Shown here: positions 45,489-53,886 of the stretch, one piece after another
How the letters are laid out: each line of letters starts with the position of its first letter
Numbering within the stretch: position 1 is the stretch's first letter
Made by a program: the position numbers and the translations under genes
Notes under the pieces: model-generated
What the model was told of the DNA's origin: nothing
The model's database searches: none
What the model saw: only the letters and a program-made list of their open reading frames with translations
DNA from: Hymenobacter sp. IS2118
Lineage (GTDB): Bacteria; Bacteroidota; Bacteroidia; Cytophagales; Hymenobacteraceae
Length of the DNA: 64,000 nt
Direction of reading: 5' to 3'
NCBI RefSeq assembly: GCF_000715495.1
Contig: NZ_JNLX01000084.1
Span: forward strand, 62,001-126,000

Positions 45489-46436
45489 TCAGGCCAGCGC
45501 CGCGCGCGTGGCCTCGGCATCCAACGCCAGTTGGGCGGTTAACGCGCCCAGGCCGTCATATTTTTCTTCGCCCCGCAGCCAGGCCACAAACTCCAGCGTC
45601 AGCTGCTGGTCGTACAAATCGCCGCTAAAGTCCAGCAGATTCACCTCAATGGTCTGCGCCAGGTCGTGGCCGATGGTGGGCCGGAGCCCGATGCTCAGCA
45701 TGGCGGGGTGGCGCGTGCCCGCCGCCGTAGTGGCCCACACCGCGTAAACCCCACGCGCCGGCACCAGTTTTAGGGGTTCAGTAATAGTAAGATTAGCAGT
45801 GGGGTAGCCAATGGTGCGGCCCAGCTTCTGGCCGTGCCCCACCGTGCCGGTGAGCGGGTATTGGTAGCCCAGATAGCGGTTGGCGGTAGCAATGTCGCCC
45901 TGCCGCAGGGCCTGGCGAATGCGGGTGCTGCTCACGCCCACGGCGTCCACGTCTTCGCGCGCAATTTCTTCCACGCGCAGGCCGTAGCGGTCGGCGTGCT
46001 GGCGGAGGTAGTCGAACCCGCCCTCGCGGTTTTTACCAAACCGGTGGTCGTAGCCGATGACCAGCTGCCGGGCACCCACCGTTTTCAGCAGTAGCTGTTG
46101 AATGTATTCTTCCGACGTCCACTGCGCAAATTCCTTAGTAAAAGGAACAATCAGCAAATAATCGACGCCCAGTTCGGCCAGCTTGTCGATGCGCTCATTC
46201 AACGTGTTGAGCAGCTGTAGTTCCAGTAGCTCGGGGTGCGACGGGGGCGGCCCCAGCACCAGCCGCGGGTGCGGCCAGTAGGTGATAACCACCGACGGCC
46301 CGCCACTGGCCCGCGCTACTTCGCGCAGCCGCGCCAGAATGCGCTGATGCCCCACATGAACGCCATCGAACGTGCCGCTCGTGACGACTGCATTGGCAAG
46401 AAATGGAAATTGGGCCAGGTCGCGGATGACGTGCAT
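45489..46436 (-). CDS. ribF: Bifunctional riboflavin kinase/FAD synthetase
   Basis: A 315-residue protein. The N-terminal FMN adenylyltransferase domain shows GTFDGVHVGHQRIL near residues 22-35 and the later STRIRQAL. The C-terminal flavokinase domain shows PLTGTVGHGQKLGRTIGYPTANL near 190-212. It makes FMN and FAD from riboflavin. In many bacteria ribF follows truB; here two other genes (LD-carboxypeptidase and a secreted esterase) intervene. Confidence 0.95.
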   Translation of the reverse strand: MHVIRDLAQFPFLANAVVTSGTFDGVHVGHQRILARLREVARASGGPSVVITYWPHPRLVLGPPPSHPELLELQLLNTLNERIDKLAELGVDYLLIVPFTKEFAQWTSEEYIQQLLLKTVGARQLVIGYDHRFGKNREGGFDYLRQHADRYGLRVEEIAREDVDAVGVSSTRIRQALRQGDIATANRYLGYQYPLTGTVGHGQKLGRTIGYPTANLTITEPLKLVPARGVYAVWATTAAGTRHPAMLSIGLRPTIGHDLAQTIEVNLLDFSGDLYDQQLTLEFVAWLRGEEKYDGLGALTAQLALDAEATRAALA

Positions 46437-46583
46437 GGGGAGAAAAGAAGCGCCACGAAGGTAACGGGCGCTTCGCAGTCTGTCGCTTTTCCCACTCCCT
46501 TGCCCTGCGGCGGAAGCGGCGCCAGGGTGTAGCCAGGGGAATTCTCAACAGGGCAAATCCAAATTCGTAAACGGTTCTGAAAC

Positions 46584-47492
46584 CTACTCCAACACCAGGC
46601 GGGCGCCCGCCGGAGTAACTTCCAGCCGCGCCTGTTGGCCCACTACCAACGCCCGGTTATCAGCCTCGTGGCCCACTGGGAAGCCGTAGCCCACCGGGAA
46701 ATCATACCGCTGCGCGTAGGAATTGATGATTTCCTCGGCGGCGCTGCCGAAGGGAATGGCATTGTCGCGCATCTGCGAGAAGTGGCCCACTACCAGCCCG
46801 GCCAGGCCTGCCAGCTGCCCGCTGCGGTGCAAATGCAGCAGCATGCGGTCGATGTGGTAGAGGTACTCGTCGAGGTCCTCCAAAAATAGAATGCGGCCCG
46901 CAAAGCTGGCCTGCGAGGCCGTGCCGGTGATGGTGTGCAGCAAGCTCAGGTTGCCGCCCACCAGCTCGCCGGTGGCGGTGCCGGGGCGGTTGAGCGGGTG
47001 CGTCGGCGCTTCCAATGGCAGCGGGGTTTCGCCAAAAAGCGCCCCGCGCAGGCTTTCCAGCGCCGCTTCGCCGCCGGCCTGATGGAACAGTACCGGCATT
47101 ACGCCGTGGATGCTGGCGTGGCCCAGGGCCAGCAAGTGGCTGTTGAGGACCGTGATGTCGGAGAAGCCGGCCACCCATTTGGGTTGTTGCGCAAAGCCGG
47201 TGAAATCGAGGTCGTCCACGATGCGGGCGGTGCCGTAGCCGCCGCGGGCGCAGAGAATGGCCCGGACGCTGGGGTCGTCGAGCTGTTGCTGGAAGTCGCG
47301 GCGGCGCAGGGCGTCGTCGCCGGCAAACTGGTGGTGCTCGCCGGCAATGCTTGCCCCCAGTAACACCTCCAGGCCCCAGCTCTGGAGGGTGGCGATGGCG
47401 GGTGCCAGCTCGGCGGCGGTTATTTTGCGGGCCGTGCTCACGATGGCCACGCGCTGGCCGGGCTGCAGGGAAGGAGGGGGTAGGACTGGCAT
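46584..47492 (-). CDS. LD-carboxypeptidase (peptidase S66)
   Basis: A 302-residue protein of the LdcA/MccF family. The triad Ser111 (AGFSDITVL), Glu205 (LFLEDLDEYLYHID) and His275 (PVGHEADNRAL) is complete. LdcA removes the terminal D-Ala from murein tetrapeptides in cell-wall recycling; MccF-like members cleave other acyl-sulfamoyl compounds, but the general form here favours recycling. No signal peptide, so cytoplasmic. Confidence 0.93.
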   Translation of the reverse strand: MPVLPPPSLQPGQRVAIVSTARKITAAELAPAIATLQSWGLEVLLGASIAGEHHQFAGDDALRRRDFQQQLDDPSVRAILCARGGYGTARIVDDLDFTGFAQQPKWVAGFSDITVLNSHLLALGHASIHGVMPVLFHQAGGEAALESLRGALFGETPLPLEAPTHPLNRPGTATGELVGGNLSLLHTITGTASQASFAGRILFLEDLDEYLYHIDRMLLHLHRSGQLAGLAGLVVGHFSQMRDNAIPFGSAAEEIINSYAQRYDFPVGYGFPVGHEADNRALVVGQQARLEVTPAGARLVLE

Positions 47493-47570
47493 TGGACTAA
47501 ATAAAACGGCTGCAAGTAAGGCAGGGCGAGTCGGTTGCTGCGCGGTGGGCGACTTTCAGCGTCTGACAGT

Positions 47571-47578
47571 TAAATTTG
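47571..47578 (+). promoter_or_regulatory. Possible -7 box (TAAATTTG) for the secreted esterase gene
   Basis: It matches TAnnTTTG, 80 bases before the chosen ATG at 47658. No clear -33 TTG at the expected distance. Confidence 0.4.
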
Positions 47579-47657
47579 GACGGGCATGGCGCTAAACCCC
47601 GGCCGTGGCTTTTACGTCAAGCCCAGGACTCGTTATTTTCATTTTTTTGGTTTTTCT

Positions 47658-50600
47658 ATGAAAGCTACTTTACTGCTCGTCTGGCTGCTGCTTGTTGGCG
47701 CCGGCCAACACGCCGCCGCCCAAACGCCCATCGACGGCACCGGAGGACGGTTTGACCAGCCCATTTTTCCGGATGTTACGGTTACTTCGGGTGTGGTCTA
47801 TGGCTCGGCGCCCGATTTCGCCGGCGTGCCTACCACGCTGCGGATGGATATTTATCAGCCCACTGGCGACGTAGCACCCGAGCGGCCCGTCATCATCTTC
47901 GCCCACCAGGGCGGCTTTTTCATTGGCTCGCGCACCGATGCCTACATGGTAAAAGTCTGCACCCAGTTTGCCCAACTGGGCTACGTCACGGCCAGCATCG
48001 ACTACCGGCTGCGCTTCCTCCCCACGGGCTTCAACGCGCCCGCCGATACCCCGCAGGTAGCCAGAGCGGCCATTCGGGGCATGCAGGACATGCGCGCGGC
48101 TGTGCGGTTTTTCCGCCAGGACGCGGCCACGGCCAATACCTACCGCGTCAGCCCCAGCCGCATTGTGGTGGGCGGGTCGTCGGCCGGCGGTTTCATGGCC
48201 CTCGAAGTGGGCTACCTCGACAAAGCCAGCGAGGTGCCGGCCTACGTGGGCCTGGCCGCCCTGGGCGGCATCGAAGGCAATAGCGGCAACCCCGACTATT
48301 CCAGCGCCGTGCTGGCCGTGCTCAACCTGAGCGGTGCCACCGAGCAACCCAGCATCATTGAGGCCGGCGACGCTCCGCTCTACAGCCTGCACGGCACTGA
48401 AGATAGAACGGTGCCGTATCTGCAAGGCAAAATAGGTTCCATATTGCCACCCAAGTACGTGTACGGCAGCGGCAAGCTGCATCCTTACGCCACCACCGTG
48501 GGCGTACCCAACTTCTTGCGCACGCTCGTCGGCGCGGGCCACGTGCCGTTTGAAAGCACCAGCGCGGCGGGCCTGGCGGCGGCCGAAACCGCGTTCAGCG
48601 ACATTCGCGACTTCCTGCGCCCACTGCTGGCGCCCTTCACGCCGACGGTGTTTCCCAGCCTCGTTATCGATGTTGATACCGACGTGCCGGCCGGCACTTA
48701 TCAGGACATCACCATCAACAGCGGCCAGGCCCGGCTGCTGGGCAACGTGACGGTGCTCGGCACGCTGACCGTGGCGAACACCGGCGCGCTCAACACCAAT
48801 TGCTTCGTAGTAGATGGCGCCGGCAGCTTCGACCTCAAGGCCGGCGGCACGCTTCGCATCTGCGACCCGGCTGGCATTGCGGCCAGCGGCACCACCGGTG
48901 CCATCCAGACCACCGGCACCCGCACCTTCAGCGCCGATGCCAGCTACGCGTATGTAGGCACAGCCAACCAGGTAACCGGTTCTGGCTTGCCGGCGCAGGT
49001 GCGCGAGCTGGAAATTGCCGTCGCCACGGCCAATTCGGTTTCGTTGACCAATGCGCTGGCCATCAGTCAAAAACTGATGCCTACCAGCGGAACCCTGAGT
49101 AATGCCACACGCAGTGTAACGCTGCTCTCCAACCCGGCCGGCACGGCACTGGTAACGCCCGGTGCCGGCACCGTGGCCAGCCCGCTCACCGTGCAGCGCT
49201 ACATCGACCCCAGCGTGAACGCCGGCCTGGGCTACCGCCACCTGGCACCGCCCCTGGACAATATCACCACTGCCAGCCTGACTACCAATGCGTTCACGCC
49301 CGTGCTCAACACAGCTTACAATACCAGTGACCGGCCCGACCTCGTGCGCCCGTTCCCCACGGTGTTTGAGTACGACCAGCAGCGGACGCTGACCTCGCCG
49401 GCCACCAACTACTCCTTTTTCGACAAAGGCTGGGCCGTGCCCACGGGCGGCACCGCCACTACTACGCCGCTGGCACGCACCCGCGGCTACGCCGTGAACA
49501 TGCCGGCCGGCCAGACGCTCAGCTTCACCGGCCCGCTGACCCGCAACAACGAACCTATAGCCGTGACGCTGGCCGGTTCCGCCACACCCGATGCCGGCTG
49601 GTTCCTGCTCGGCAATCCCTTTGCCTCGGCCCTGAACTGGGACAACGTGGACGTGCCCGCGACCGTGAGCTCGGCCATGTACATCTTCGTGAGCACCAGT
49701 CAGTACGATGGCCGGTACCGGTCCTACGTGAACGGGGTGGGGCCGACTGCCGCGGCTACCATTCCGCTGGGGCAGGGCTTTTTCGTCCGGTCCTCGGTGC
49801 CCGCGCCCGTCACCCTGACCTTCCCGGTGAGCGCTCGGATTACTGATTTCGCGGCGGCTAACACCGCCACCGTGCAGCGCGGCACGGCCGATGCCCGGCC
49901 CCGCCTCCGCCTCACGGTGACGGAAGCGGCCAAAACCGCGGCCTCCGACGAAACCTACCTTTACCTCGAAGCCGGCGCCACCGCAGGCACCGATTTGCGC
50001 TTCGATGCCCACAAAATGCCCAACCCCAATGGTCTGAACCTGGCTTCGGTGGTTGATGGCCAGCCGTTGGCCATCAACGGCTTGCCTGTTTTGGGGACTC
50101 CGGCGGTGGTGCCACTGACCCTCACCGTGCCCCGCGTGGGTACCTATGTGTTGGCCGCCGAGCAGCTGGTCAATTTCGCTCCCGGTGCCACCATCGTCCT
50201 TGCTGATGCCGTGACCGGCACGCGGACTCCACTGGCCGCTGGTAGCCAGTACCGCTTTTCACTGGCGGGCCTCACCGCAGCCGGCCGCTTCACGCTGGAG
50301 CTGCGGTCGGCTCCTCTGGCTGCCACCAGCCCGGCCCAGGCACTGGCGGCGCAGCTGCAGGTATACCCCAACCCAGCTTCAGGCAGCTTCACATTACTGC
50401 TGCCCCAGCTGAAAGGTGGCCAGGCCGCGGCCCGGCTGACCAATGCCCTAGGCCAAACGGTGCGGACGCAGCAGCTATCAGCGGCGGTAGGCCAGCCCAT
50501 GCAGGCCGAAGTAGACGTGCGCGGCCTGGCGCCTGGCGTGTACCAGCTGCATCTCACTGTCGGCACGATTCCGCTGGTGCGCCGTGTGGTAGTGCGTTAG
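47658..50600 (+). CDS. T9SS-secreted alpha/beta hydrolase (esterase-like)
   Basis: A 980-residue protein from ATG 47658 with signal peptide (MKATLLLVWLLLVGAGQHAAAQ). Residues about 45-330 are an alpha/beta hydrolase of the esterase type: oxyanion motif HQGGFF near 85, nucleophile Ser175 in GGSSAGG, Asp249 in HGTEDRTV, and His295 in GAGHVPFE. The following 580 residues are beta-rich, Thr/Ala/Gly-rich repeats like those in Bacteroidota adhesins. The last 80 residues (VYPNPASGSFTL to LVRRVVVR) are a type A T9SS sorting domain. It is predicted to be exported across the outer membrane and attached or released. It lies alone, opposite to both flanking operons. Confidence 0.88.
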   Translation: MKATLLLVWLLLVGAGQHAAAQTPIDGTGGRFDQPIFPDVTVTSGVVYGSAPDFAGVPTTLRMDIYQPTGDVAPERPVIIFAHQGGFFIGSRTDAYMVKVCTQFAQLGYVTASIDYRLRFLPTGFNAPADTPQVARAAIRGMQDMRAAVRFFRQDAATANTYRVSPSRIVVGGSSAGGFMALEVGYLDKASEVPAYVGLAALGGIEGNSGNPDYSSAVLAVLNLSGATEQPSIIEAGDAPLYSLHGTEDRTVPYLQGKIGSILPPKYVYGSGKLHPYATTVGVPNFLRTLVGAGHVPFESTSAAGLAAAETAFSDIRDFLRPLLAPFTPTVFPSLVIDVDTDVPAGTYQDITINSGQARLLGNVTVLGTLTVANTGALNTNCFVVDGAGSFDLKAGGTLRICDPAGIAASGTTGAIQTTGTRTFSADASYAYVGTANQVTGSGLPAQVRELEIAVATANSVSLTNALAISQKLMPTSGTLSNATRSVTLLSNPAGTALVTPGAGTVASPLTVQRYIDPSVNAGLGYRHLAPPLDNITTASLTTNAFTPVLNTAYNTSDRPDLVRPFPTVFEYDQQRTLTSPATNYSFFDKGWAVPTGGTATTTPLARTRGYAVNMPAGQTLSFTGPLTRNNEPIAVTLAGSATPDAGWFLLGNPFASALNWDNVDVPATVSSAMYIFVSTSQYDGRYRSYVNGVGPTAAATIPLGQGFFVRSSVPAPVTLTFPVSARITDFAAANTATVQRGTADARPRLRLTVTEAAKTAASDETYLYLEAGATAGTDLRFDAHKMPNPNGLNLASVVDGQPLAINGLPVLGTPAVVPLTLTVPRVGTYVLAAEQLVNFAPGATIVLADAVTGTRTPLAAGSQYRFSLAGLTAAGRFTLELRSAPLAATSPAQALAAQLQVYPNPASGSFTLLLPQLKGGQAAARLTNALGQTVRTQQLSAAVGQPMQAEVDVRGLAPGVYQLHLTVGTIPLVRRVVVR

Positions 50601-50630
50601 CGCCAGTAAGTAGCTACTATTTTTACCACT

Positions 50631-50684
50631 TGCCCCGCTTCCAACGTCCTTTGCTAACATGGGGAGGGCGTTGGGGGCGGGGCA
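50631..50684. terminator. Terminator-like imperfect hairpin after the esterase gene
   Basis: TGCCCCGCTTCCAACGTCC pairs with GGGCGTTGGGGGCGGGGCA, allowing G-U pairs in the RNA. No U-run follows, so the terminator role is uncertain. It lies between convergent genes. Confidence 0.45.
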
Positions 50685-50776
50685 AGCGGCTTTAATAGCC
50701 TCCTGGTAATCTTAAAAAATGTCGGTAATTTCTCTTGCCCGGAGTGGAAAGGGATGGAGGCCCGTGCAGAACCTGC

Positions 50777-51601
50777 TCACTCCTCGTTGGCTTTTTGTTC
50801 CTTATTCTCTTTGGCTGCCAGGGCATCTGCCTGTAGCGCGGCATAATATTGCAGGCCGACGCGGTTGGGAGTTGTGCCGGGGCGTTCGGTGCGCGGGCGG
50901 GCTTCGCCTTCGGGCCGGGGCGGGCGTAGCGCCTCAATGGCTTCAAGGGTAAACGAATCTTCGACCCGGTATTCGCCGATGCGAGTGCGTACCAGGCGGG
51001 TGAGGTGCGCCCCGCAACCCAAGGCCGTGCCCAAATCGCGCGCCAGGCTGCGGATGTAGGTGCCCTTGGAGCACACTACCCGGAAATCTATCTCCGGCAG
51101 CTCAATGCGCGTTAGCTCGAAGACTTTAATTTCGACCGTTTTGGGCTTGATTTCGGCTTCCTGGCCGTTGCGGGCAATTTCGTAGGCCCGCTTTCCATCA
51201 ATCTTCACGGCCGAAAATAACGGTGGAATTTGCTGAATGGTACCGACGAAGGGGCCAGTGGCGGCTGTGATTTCCGCATCGGTGAGGTGAGCGTAGGGAA
51301 GGGCCATGTCCACGGCGGTTTCCAGGTCGAAGCTCGGCGTGGTTTCGCCCAGGCGGAACGTGCCCTGATACTCCTTTTCCTGGGCCTGAATGAGGTCGAT
51401 TTCCTTGGTTTTCTTGCCCGTGCACAGGATAAGCAGGCCGGTGGCCAGGGGGTCGAGGGTGCCGGCGTGGCCGATTTTTTTGATGCGCAGGGAGTTCTTG
51501 ACCTTACGCACCACGTCGAACGAAGTCCACGTCAGCGGTTTGTTGAGCAACAGGACTTCACCGGTCTCAAAATCAAAATCAGTTAAGGTTTTCGTGCTCA
51601 T
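50777..51601 (-). CDS. truB: tRNA pseudouridine(55) synthase TruB
   Basis: A 274-residue enzyme with the catalytic Asp in [16 protein letters not shown] near residue 47, making psi-55 in the T-loop of tRNAs. [20 protein letters not shown] and [15 protein letters not shown] are further family blocks. The C-terminal 40 residues are Pro/Arg/Glu rich, not part of the core. Its start overlaps the uppP stop by 4 bases. Confidence 0.96.
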   Translation of the reverse strand: MSTKTLTDFDFETGEVLLLNKPLTWTSFDVVRKVKNSLRIKKIGHAGTLDPLATGLLILCTGKKTKEIDLIQAQEKEYQGTFRLGETTPSFDLETAVDMALPYAHLTDAEITAATGPFVGTIQQIPPLFSAVKIDGKRAYEIARNGQEAEIKPKTVEIKVFELTRIELPEIDFRVVCSKGTYIRSLARDLGTALGCGAHLTRLVRTRIGEYRVEDSFTLEAIEALRPPRPEGEARPRTERPGTTPNRVGLQYYAALQADALAAKENKEQKANEE

Positions 51602-52407
51602 ACCAATTGCAGGTTAATGCCCAGGGCCAACATTATCAACAAGATACCGCCCACGAGAATGCGGTAGATACCAAAAGCCTGAAAGCCATATTTGGTGACG
51701 AAGCCCACAAACAAACGAATGGCCAGCAGCGCCACCACAAACGCCACCGCATTGCCGAAAAGCAGGAGTTTGACTTCGCCCATCGAAAGTCCGACGGGGC
51801 TTTCCTTGTAGAAATCGTACATGTCTTTGGCCGCAGCACCCGCCATGGTGGGCATGGCCAGGAAAAACGCAAACTCGGCCGCTGCCCGGCGCGTGAGCTT
51901 CTGGGTGAGGCCACCGATGATGGTGGCTGCCGAACGGCTCACGCCCGGCACCACGGCCAGGCACTGAAATACACCGATAACAAATGCCTGCCGCCAGCTC
52001 GGATTCGTGACCGGGCGTCCGCCTTCGTTCGAATCCTCCTGCGGAAACCAGCGGTCGATGAATACCAGTACCACGCCACCAAATAGCAGCATGAAAGCCA
52101 CCACCGCCACGGATTCGAGCAGCGCGTCGATGTGCTTTTTCAGCAGCAACCCCACCACTACCACGGGCAGGAAGGCGACCAGCAGCTTGAGGTAAAAATC
52201 GATATTCTGAAAAAACCGCTTCCAATACACTACCAGCACCGATAAAATGGCGCCGAGCTGAATGACCACCAGATAGAGCTTGGTGAACGGAGTAGCCGGA
52301 ATGCCCAGCAGCGCGGAGGCAATAATCATGTGCCCCGTGCTCGAAACGGGCAAAAACTCGGTGATGCCCTCTACAATTGCGAGGAGCAGGGCTTGCCAAT
52401 AGGTCAT
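51598..52407 (-). CDS. uppP: Undecaprenyl-diphosphatase
   Basis: A 269-residue membrane phosphatase that regenerates undecaprenyl phosphate. The two BacA motifs are [18 protein letters not shown] near residues 13-30 and [14 protein letters not shown] near 150-165. About eight helices. Overexpression of this family is linked to bacitracin resistance. It lies in an operon-like row with ftsX and DUF3098 upstream and truB downstream. Confidence 0.95.
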   Translation of the reverse strand: MTYWQALLLAIVEGITEFLPVSSTGHMIIASALLGIPATPFTKLYLVVIQLGAILSVLVVYWKRFFQNIDFYLKLLVAFLPVVVVGLLLKKHIDALLESVAVVAFMLLFGGVVLVFIDRWFPQEDSNEGGRPVTNPSWRQAFVIGVFQCLAVVPGVSRSAATIIGGLTQKLTRRAAAEFAFFLAMPTMAGAAAKDMYDFYKESPVGLSMGEVKLLLFGNAVAFVVALLAIRLFVGFVTKYGFQAFGIYRILVGGILLIMLALGINLQLV

Positions 52408-52417
52408 GCGGGCAGGT

Positions 52418-52726
52418 TTAGAGGCGCTTGTAGGCCGGTGCTATCGGCGCGGCGGGGGCCTGAGTGGCCGGCTCAGTGGCCACGCCAGGGATAATTGCCG
52501 GTGCGCCGGGGCTCAGGGTCTTGTCGCGAACCATAATGGCCGCGAATTCTATTCCGAAGCCGGCGATGAGCAGGAGCGGCCCCAGCGTGATGCCCACGAA
52601 GTCTTCGCCGTAGTTTTCCTTGTCGCCAAACATCATGGTGATGAAGCCAGCGGCTAGCACCGCGAGTCCCACCCACATCAGGCGGTAGTTGCGGGGGCCA
52701 AAAGCGAAACGGGGAGCAGGTTGCAT
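52418..52726 (-). CDS. DUF3098 membrane protein
   Basis: A 102-residue protein with two membrane helices (about 15-35 and 45-65), typical of DUF3098, which in Bacteroidota is encoded between ftsX and uppP. The C-terminal tail is Pro/Ala rich. It ends 10 bases before uppP. Function unknown. Confidence 0.85.
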   Translation of the reverse strand: MQPAPRFAFGPRNYRLMWVGLAVLAAGFITMMFGDKENYGEDFVGITLGPLLLIAGFGIEFAAIMVRDKTLSPGAPAIIPGVATEPATQAPAAPIAPAYKRL

Positions 52727-52758
52727 AGGTCAGTTAACAGTTATCAATGAGGAGTTAT

Positions 52759-52851
52759 CAATTATCAATGAGCAATTATCAATGAGCAGTTATTGGTGAG
52801 CGTTGCGAACACCAGGTCTATTACTCATTGATAATTGCTCATTGATAATTG
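52759..52851. repeat. Perfect 28-bp inverted repeat between ftsX and DUF3098
   Basis: The arms 52759-52786 and 52824-52851 are exact reverse complements, each two copies of CAATTATCAATGAG. More copies of the TTATCAATGAG unit extend the left side (from about 52740). The palindrome ends 3 bases before the ftsX stop codon. Confidence 0.88.
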
Positions 52852-52854
52852 AAA

Positions 52855-53754
52855 TTAATACAGGTCGTCGAGCGACATTTTTAGGTATTTGTGCACGGCG
52901 CGGGCCGAGCTGAAAAAGCCGATTACGACGCCCAGCCCCACCACGCCCAGTAGGAGCAGGCCCAGGCGGAAGTCGTCGCGCAGCAGGCGCAGCGGCTCTA
53001 CTTCGAGGTAGGCGTATTGCAGCAGCGCCACCAGCAGCAGCGCGGCCAGTACGCCGCTGGCCAGGCCCTGCCACGTAGCCCGCCGCAAAAACGGCTGCTG
53101 GATAAAGAACGGCGTGGCCCCCACAAGTTGCATGGAGCGGATAAGAAAACGCTGCGAAAACAACGCCAGCTTAATGGTATTATTAATCAGAATGACCACC
53201 ACCAGCACCAGCACGGCCGCAAAGCCCAGCAGCACGAGGCTCACCCGCGTCAGGTTGTTGTTGATGCTGGCAAACAGGTCCTGCGGATACAGCACCTCGA
53301 ATACACCGCGCTGGGCCGTTACGGTGCGCTCCAGCTGGCCCAGGTGCGTGGTGTCGGTGTATTCGGGCTTGATTTTGAGCACGTAGGCATCGCGCAAGGG
53401 GTTGTCGCCGAGGAATTGGCGGAAATCCTCGCCAGTGCTTTGTAGCAGCTGGCGGGCACCTTCTTCCTTGCTCACGAACCGGATTTGGGGCTTGCCCTCC
53501 CGCTCCGCGATGTAGGGCAGCTGGGCCAGGTCCTGCTGCAGGCGCAGCAGCTCCGTTTCGGGCAGGTCGCGGTCGAGGTACACCTGCACCTCCAGGTTTT
53601 CGCGCACCACTTCCGATAGTTTCTGGGCGTGCACCAGCAGCAAGCCAAACAAGCCAATCACCACTAAAGCCAGCGTAATGCTGAACACCACGAGCAAAGT
53701 AGGGTAGGAGCCGAGCTTTTTCTTGCGGGTGGAAGATGAAACGGGAACAGCCAT
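52855..53754 (-). CDS. ftsX: Cell division protein FtsX (ABC transporter permease)
   Basis: A 299-residue protein with the FtsX layout: N-terminal helix (28-50), an extracytoplasmic domain (about 55-170), then three helices (about 178-205, 230-255, 268-290). FtsEX regulates murein hydrolases at the septum. No ftsE is next to it. The start follows a -7 box by 8 bases. Confidence 0.92.
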   Translation of the reverse strand: MAVPVSSSTRKKKLGSYPTLLVVFSITLALVVIGLFGLLLVHAQKLSEVVRENLEVQVYLDRDLPETELLRLQQDLAQLPYIAEREGKPQIRFVSKEEGARQLLQSTGEDFRQFLGDNPLRDAYVLKIKPEYTDTTHLGQLERTVTAQRGVFEVLYPQDLFASINNNLTRVSLVLLGFAAVLVLVVVILINNTIKLALFSQRFLIRSMQLVGATPFFIQQPFLRRATWQGLASGVLAALLLVALLQYAYLEVEPLRLLRDDFRLGLLLLGVVGLGVVIGFFSSARAVHKYLKMSLDDLY

Positions 53755-53761
53755 ATTTTGG

Positions 53762-53769
53762 CAAAGGTA
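53762..53769 (-). promoter_or_regulatory. -7 box (TACCTTTG) just upstream of ftsX
   Basis: TACCTTTGC on the minus strand fits the Bacteroidota consensus and ends 8 bases before the ATG at 53754. If used, the mRNA would be leaderless or nearly so. No clear -33 TTG. Confidence 0.45.
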
Positions 53770-53886
53770 ACGGAACAGAAGAAGGGGAAGCGGCTATGGG
53801 GGTGGGAGGGAAGGAGTTTTTTGAACAGTAAAGGAAATAAATCCCGTAATCAGGGACAGATGCCATTCCAGACTTACCCTCTTACC

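Noticed and set aside
47670..50012. A 780-codon minus-strand frame opposite the T9SS esterase
   Set aside because: It has no motif or signal, its composition is that of an antisense frame, and the + strand gene has a complete catalytic triad and sorting domain.
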